Shown here: positions 9,001-10,275 of the stretch, in pieces
Numbering within the stretch: the stretch's first letter is position 1
How the letters are laid out: each line of letters opens with the position of its first letter
Assembly: GCA_030426005.1 (NCBI GenBank)
Contig: JAUHZM010000091.1
Span: 1-10,275, forward strand
DNA length: 10,275 bases
Origin: Gammaproteobacteria bacterium
Lineage (GTDB): Bacteria > Pseudomonadota > Gammaproteobacteria > Arenicellales > Arenicellaceae
Direction: 5' to 3'
Translations under genes and position numbers: made by a program
The notes under the pieces: generated by a model
The model's input: only the letters and a program-made list of their open reading frames with translations
What the model was told of the DNA's origin: nothing
Database searches by the model: none

Positions 9001-10275
9001 GAGTGCAATTTGAATTACCAGTGACTGTAACCGATGTGGTAGAGATGTATACGGTGGTCAATGGTGTGCCAACCAATAGTCTGTACTTAAACGATACTGA
9101 TTCTGATCAGGACGGGTTGCCAGATGTCGAGGAAGAACAATTAGGAACCAACCCGAATCTACCAGACACTGATTTTGATGGATTGAGTGATGCTGAAGAG
9201 CTTCAAAGCGGCTCCGATCCAACCTTGCCTGATACGGATTTTGATGGCTTGATCGACAGCGCTGACACGACTAATGAGTGGTTATACTTTTTCAACGGAA
9301 TTAGGCCGACAGATTTGAGTGGAGACTCAAATTTAGGGGAAATGGTTGGCAGTGCCGGTGATGTTGATGGAGATGGCGCGACTGACTTTATGTATTCTGT
9401 CGAGCAGTACCGATATGGAGAGGTGTTAGAGGATGTAGTGAAGATTATCTCAGGTAGCACTGGAAAAGTGTTGAGAGAACATATTTCAAATGGCGGTTGG
9501 AGTGGAAGTGACTTCGGCGATGCTGGCGGCACAGTCGGTGACCTTAACGGCGATGGCTTTGACGAATATATGATCTCTTCTCCAAGAACGTCGGATGAGG
9601 TTCTCGGTCGAACGGGAATGGTAACCGTCTACTCGGGCCAGGATGGAAGCATATTCCAGTCATTTTCAGGACTAAGTCATAACGATGAATTCGGTGCCGC
9701 GGTAGCTGGCAATGCAGATGTGAATAACGATGGTCTAAACGACATCATCGTTGGCGCACCGCAAACCAGCAATTCAAGTGGCCGTGGATATGTACGGGTA
9801 TTTTCTGGAGCCGATGGTTCACTATTGCACCATATCGATAGCGGACTTTCTCATGGTCGATTTGGATTCTCCGTAACCGGTTTGGCAGATCAAAATGGGG
9901 ACAATTTTGACGAAATCGTTATTGGTGATCCATACGCTTCTGGAGGGATAGAAGTGTCATCAGTCGGAAGAGTCGATATATTCTCTGGTGCCGATGCCAC
10001 ATTTCAAAGTTCGCTGAATCCTATTCCTCTAGGCACTTCAATCTTTGCTGTTGATAGCGATGATATTCGCTACACTAATTTTGGCTGGCGCGTCGCATCC
10101 ACCAATGACCTAAATGGCGATTCCGTAGCTGACCTTATAGTTTCCGCTACCGGACAACGAAACGACGAGGGCAGTCGCGTTGGCGCAGTGATGGCATTTG
10201 GAGTTTCGAATGGCGTTAGACAAGACCTGTATAGGATATACGGAGATACTGGGTCAAACCAATTCGGACTAGGTT
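1..10275 (+). CDS. Giant multidomain extracytoplasmic protein (Ig-like, LVIVD-like, TSP3, vWA-like, IPT, FG-GAP), partial at both ends
   Basis: The frame beginning at base 3 is open to the window end: 3,424 complete codons without a stop, so neither the start codon nor the stop codon is here. The visible modules are all families typical of secreted or surface proteins: Ig-like domains, a beta-propeller with LVIVD-like repeats, TSP3 calcium loops, vWA-like folds, IPT/TIG and FG-GAP repeats. Only eight cysteines occur, all in close pairs, which fits an oxidising compartment. No long hydrophobic helix is seen, so no membrane segment lies in this part. Role is inferred: a giant adhesin or surface-contact protein, with calcium stiffening the TSP3 and FG-GAP parts. 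No catalytic motif is recognised. The domain calls come from reading motifs, not profile searches. It could instead be the N-terminal part of something larger, such as a protein with a C-terminal RHS or anchor region, which cannot be judged here. Confidence 0.95.
3..392 (+). other. Domain: unassigned beta-rich segment (residues 1-130)
   Basis: This is the first visible part of the giant protein. It has alternating hydrophobic residues and short turns, as in VVVVYGDAARI around residues 62-72, suggesting beta structure. No family is recognised. It may be the end of a domain whose beginning lies upstream of the window. Confidence 0.45.
393..962 (+). other. Domains: two Ig-like beta-sandwiches (residues 131-320)
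   Basis: The first domain opens with ELRILEPQNNSAFEEGE at residues 132-148. This is the common start of bacterial Ig-like domains: a strand, a proline, an 'x-F-x-x-G' turn, then an alternating strand (RVVVAYQSVG). It closes with a strand before residue 232. The second begins at about residue 233 and ends with the strands TIVTTVRDEFGNQ and TEQQITVV, the usual 'V-x-D-x-x-G-N' final hairpin of Ig-like repeats. Both probably act as stalk or spacer units. The exact Pfam family is not determined. Confidence 0.6.
966..2747 (+). other. Domain: beta-propeller-like region with LVIVD/YVTN-like repeats (residues 322-915)
   Basis: About a dozen divergent units of 40-50 residues follow the pattern 'hydrophobic-x-x-L-A-x-x-G-D-x-L-x-V-A ... 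L-x-x-hydrophobic'. The clearest are ITALTALTDRLLVAL (367-381), QLVFIDALNPASPVRVG (551-567, very close to the LVIVD consensus of a 'VIVD' strand followed by 'NP-x-x-P' and 'VG'), VKDLAVFGDSVFVAT (747-761), IDALATSGDYLFFAS (793-807) and VTGMDYHAGTLAVAT (876-890). Repeats of this type form bladed propellers in secreted bacterial proteins. The length of nearly 600 residues would allow one large propeller or two of normal size. Blade boundaries are uncertain because the repeats are degenerate. The likely role is a protein or glycan binding platform; no catalytic residues are seen. Confidence 0.65.
2751..2987 (+). other. Domain: Big_7-like Ig domain (residues 917-995)
   Basis: The pattern of a strand, then AEYLINDTLVVSTDQSPFA (about residues 939-957), then a strand and a final 'F-T-V-R-T-R-I' strand matches the Big_7 type of bacterial Ig domain. 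That family has the signature 'V-x-F-Y-V-N-G-x-x-V-x-x-D-x-x-x-P-Y/F'. The domain follows the propeller directly and starts the long Ig-like stalk. Family assignment is by eye. Confidence 0.6.
3015..4238 (+). other. Domains: four consecutive Ig-like repeats (residues 1005-1412)
   Basis: Four units of about 100 residues follow one another at roughly 1005-1100, 1103-1201, 1202-1303 and 1304-1412. Each ends in a strand pair with a polar turn: LQVRAIDVFGNVTSS (1079-1093), LTVRDKAGNQDS (1180-1191), IAVVDDLGQRSEA (near 1285-1297) and FRVRITDHLGQTDES (near 1389-1403). The recurring 'V-x-D-x-x-G-x' hairpin is a hallmark of bacterial Ig/PKD-type stalk repeats. Junctions carry short proline-rich linkers such as DTKPS and DLPPIAN. 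They most likely form an extended stalk. The individual Pfam families are not resolved. Confidence 0.6.
4308..5300 (+). other. Domains: Big_1/invasin-like Ig repeats (residues 1436-1766)
   Basis: Residues 1441-1519 read as an invasin-type repeat: a strand, 'D-N-A-G-R-R-V-P-N-Q-V-V-E-W', a middle with 'G-x-T-S-L' and the closing STGLYTLSATLV. This follows the Big_1 scheme 'D-x-x-G-N-P-V-x-G-x-x-V-x-F ... T-G-x-Y-x-V-x-A'. Two looser relatives follow: 1520-1645, with TAGAYHAELLTENG matching the same closing motif, and 1647-1766, with AGESVQINAQILDQYFNPV at 1670-1688 matching the 'G-x-x-V-x-L-x-A-x-v-x-D-x-x-x-N-P-V' opening. Big_1 repeats build the rods of intimins and invasins, so a rod-like spacer is the natural reading here. 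Confidence 0.6.
5310..5618 (+). other. Domain: SbsA/Big_5-like Ig domain with a cysteine pair (residues 1770-1872)
   Basis: The start ITPLELTYSEPVTNLGD (1784-1800) resembles the 'T-x-I-x-L-T-F-S-E-P-V' opening of SbsA/Big_5 Ig-like domains. A following 'A-T-F-T-P-E-Q-P-F-E-L-G-K-C-V' matches their 'tpxxpLxxGtxYtv' segment. C1842 and C1869 lie on what should be neighbouring late strands and could form a disulfide. These are the first cysteines in the visible protein. Confidence 0.6.
5619..5936 (+). other. Domain: unassigned beta-sandwich-like segment (residues 1873-1978)
   Basis: About 106 residues with alternating strands, including ISIPTQLAVLEGTTTTVEIQ near the start and SLAITIDE near the end. 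The 'E-G-x-x-x-x-V-x-I' opening is reminiscent of Calx-beta or related Ig-like folds, but the match is weak and I leave it unnamed. It leads straight into the first TSP3 segment. Confidence 0.4.
5943..6257 (+). other. Domain: first TSP3 calcium-binding segment (residues 1981-2085)
   Basis: At least five acidic loops of the thrombospondin type 3 kind occur in a row. They begin at D1981 (DYDQDGLPNG), D2004 (DSDGDGISDG), about D2016 (DLDNDGLTN), D2038 (DSDGDGLSDYDE) and D2061 (DSDSDGISDF). Between them are the usual 'N/D-P-T' and 'E-E-x-x-x-G-T' spacers. Such loops bind calcium through the aspartates and make a compact, rigid linker in secreted proteins. The segment separates the Ig-like stalk from the BIG2 and vWA-like part. 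The DxDxDG pattern is explicit, so confidence is high. Confidence 0.9.
6279..6563 (+). other. Domain: BIG2-type bacterial Ig domain (residues 2093-2187)
   Basis: The order of motifs is that of BIG2 domains. There is an opening strand TSITVAPTQIEHSLGQ, a middle 'I-N-V-S-A-T-F', the conserved VEYQSSDAQVF (2139-2149) corresponding to 'V-x-W-x-S-S-n-x-x-V', and GFVGEGTAELTVVF (2158-2171) corresponding to 'v-x-g-x-G-x-A-x-I-T-V'. BIG2 domains are found in surface adhesins. This one precedes the first vWA-like domain. Confidence 0.8.
6636..7391 (+). other. Domain: vWA-like fold, copy A, degenerate MIDAS (residues 2212-2463)
   Basis: The segment follows the vWA fold order. A first strand, TDLVLMFDNSAIT, carries the MIDAS position D2219-N-S2221-A-I2223. 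A helix 'L-D-A-Q-K-A-A-A-L-A-L-L' is followed by the strand VGIMVAS, the T-loop NNWATYDERIEQATEL with T2307, the strand MMLIMTTPEA (2331-2340) and DLARASGIAVNIAILG (2361-2376). The canonical DxSxS has lost its last serine to I2223, and the usual Asp of the 'I-x-L-x-T-D-G' strand is replaced by Thr (T2336 or T2337). Metal binding is therefore doubtful. Two cysteine pairs, C2233/C2241 and C2405/C2415, sit in insertions, and an acidic stretch follows C2415. vWA domains usually mediate protein-protein contact; this copy probably keeps the fold. Confidence 0.75.
7392..7649 (+). other. Domain: beta-rich linker, copy A (residues 2464-2549)
   Basis: This begins with FEVIASKPYSDTDATHTFQV directly after the last vWA helix. 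It matches the linker of copy B (residues 2874-2959, starting IEVVAAKAANDDSIDKTITV) in position and pattern. Extracellular domains after vWA modules often start this way. No named family is recognised. Confidence 0.55.
7650..7904 (+). other. Domain: IPT/TIG-like Ig domain, copy A (residues 2550-2634)
   Basis: The sequence LGEGASIIVSARHL (2554-2567) corresponds to the 'G-x-x-v-t-I-x-G-x-n-F/L' opening of IPT/TIG domains. GTELYVDGQLVAI then matches 'x-V-x-F-g-G-x-x-a', FSLQFTLPAGAG matches 'i-x-v-x-v-P-x-g-x-g' and VYVISDGVRSNSLLL matches 'v-x-V-x-x-x-G-x-x-S-n-x-x-x-F'. It carries an insertion of about 13 residues (around AANNEPSRSGSGV) that copy B lacks. Confidence 0.75.
7965..8621 (+). other. 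Domain: vWA-like fold, copy B, strongly degenerate MIDAS (residues 2655-2873)
   Basis: The vWA order is clear. The first strand ADIVIFIDNLLQ has D2666. IAIGLSA is followed by LLPLTNDVGAIEDALDTI and the T-loop YGDTPDIEQYIATAYEEL with T2745, a textbook vWA segment. Then come VPVLLGVQGSHYG (2769-2781), the strand AGMIVNLVGYG (2812-2822) and the last helix FELLSYLSGGLYKRLSDAT, the usual 'L-x-x-l-A-x-x-t-G-G-x-y-y-x-a'. Of the MIDAS residues only D2666 and T2745 remain: both serines are gone (L2668, Q2670) and so is the Asp of strand 4. The vicinal cysteines C2828-C2829 lie just after the fifth strand. Fold kept, metal site probably lost. Confidence 0.8.
8622..8879 (+). other. Domain: beta-rich linker, copy B (residues 2874-2959)
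   Basis: This is the counterpart of residues 2464-2549. It starts IEVVAAKAANDDSIDKTITV and contains strands such as VNLFNDRFGINL and RANVSLLDSE. It connects vWA-like copy B to IPT-like copy B. The distance from its opening Glu-Val to the Arg-His-Leu of the IPT domain is exactly 100 residues in both copies. Confidence 0.55.
8880..9092 (+). other. Domain: IPT/TIG-like Ig domain, copy B (residues 2960-3030)
   Basis: SLSQGSVITILGRHLDPQAT (2963-2982) is a clean 'G-x-x-v-T-I-x-G-x-x-L' IPT opening. TLMFDGAELTAIEV, VQFELPVTVTD and MYTVVNGVPTNSLYL supply the remaining strands. It pairs with copy A over its full length, including the shared Arg-His-Leu and the closing Asn-Ser-Leu. The second TSP3 segment starts immediately after it. 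Confidence 0.75.
9093..9266 (+). other. Domain: second TSP3 calcium-binding segment (residues 3031-3088)
   Basis: Three acidic loops are visible: DTDSDQDGLPDVEEE (from D3031), DTDFDGLSDAEELQSGSDP (about 3053-3073) and DTDFDGLIDSAD (3077-3088). They have the TSP3 spacing and the 'E-E-x-x-x-G-T/S-x-P' linkers. The last two loops share the word PDTDFDGL and look like a short local duplication. The segment joins the duplicated vWA/IPT modules to the FG-GAP propeller, as the first TSP3 segment joins the stalk to the BIG2/vWA part. Confidence 0.9.
9300..10274 (+). other. Domain: FG-GAP (integrin alpha-like) beta-propeller, incomplete (residues 3100-3424)
   Basis: Five FG-GAP repeats are visible, at LG 3111, FG 3171, FG 3230, FG 3287 and FG 3360, and a sixth begins with FG 3421 at the window edge. 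Spacing is 57-73 residues. Each of the five has a calcium loop: DVDGDGATD (3120-3128), DLNGDGFDE (3180-3188), DVNNDGLND (3239-3247), DQNGDNFDE (3296-3304) and DLNGDSVAD (3369-3377). The loops are followed by a strand such as IIVGAP or IVIGDP, then 'V-x-V-x-S-G-x-D-G' as in RVFSGADGS. A usual propeller has seven blades, so the domain should continue beyond the window. FG-GAP propellers serve in ligand recognition and adhesion and need calcium. Confidence 0.9.

Noticed and set aside
9138..9250. Direct DNA repeat suggesting a CRISPR or mobile-element end
   Set aside because: The similarity is the codons for the two PDTDFDGL loops in frame within the protein; there is no spacer structure, inverted repeat or transposase.
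9203..9532. Open frame of 109 codons on the - strand
   Set aside because: It is antisense to the TSP3 and FG-GAP codons; the Asp/Gly-rich repeats on the + strand produce open antisense frames. No family is recognised.

Overview
The window lies entirely inside one very large protein-coding gene on the + strand. Reading from base 3, the frame stays open to the last base: 3,424 codons with no stop, no plausible start and no end. Residue n of this partial protein is encoded at bases 3n to 3n+2, and I use that numbering throughout. I see no intergenic space, second gene, RNA gene, promoter, terminator, mobile element or CRISPR array. Other open frames on both strands are shadows of this frame.

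The protein is a mosaic of extracytoplasmic modules. In order: (1) an unassigned beta-rich stretch and two Ig-like domains (residues 1-320); (2) a long beta-propeller-like region with LVIVD/YVTN-like repeats (about 322-915); (3) a run of Ig-like domains, including Big_7-like, Big_1-like and SbsA/Big_5-like ones (917-1978); (4) a first calcium-binding thrombospondin type 3 (TSP3) segment (1981-2085); (5) a BIG2-type Ig domain (2093-2187); (6) a tandem duplication of a three-part module, each copy a von Willebrand factor A (vWA)-like domain with a degraded metal site, a beta-rich linker and an IPT/TIG-like domain (2212-2634 and 2655-3030); (7) a second TSP3 segment (3031-3088); (8) an FG-GAP (integrin alpha-like) propeller with five repeats visible and a sixth starting at the window edge (3100 onward).

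This architecture fits a giant secreted or cell-surface protein of a Gram-negative, probably marine bacterium. A gammaproteobacterium is my guess from the roughly balanced base composition and the domain mix; nothing here fixes the taxon. Adhesion or cell-cell or cell-surface contact is the most natural role by analogy with these domain families. No catalytic domain, signal peptide, anchor or secretion signal is visible, since both termini lie outside the window.

The points most worth a second look are the duplicated vWA/linker/IPT module with eroded MIDAS sites, the strict pairing of all eight cysteines, and the sharp codon-usage change where the FG-GAP propeller begins.
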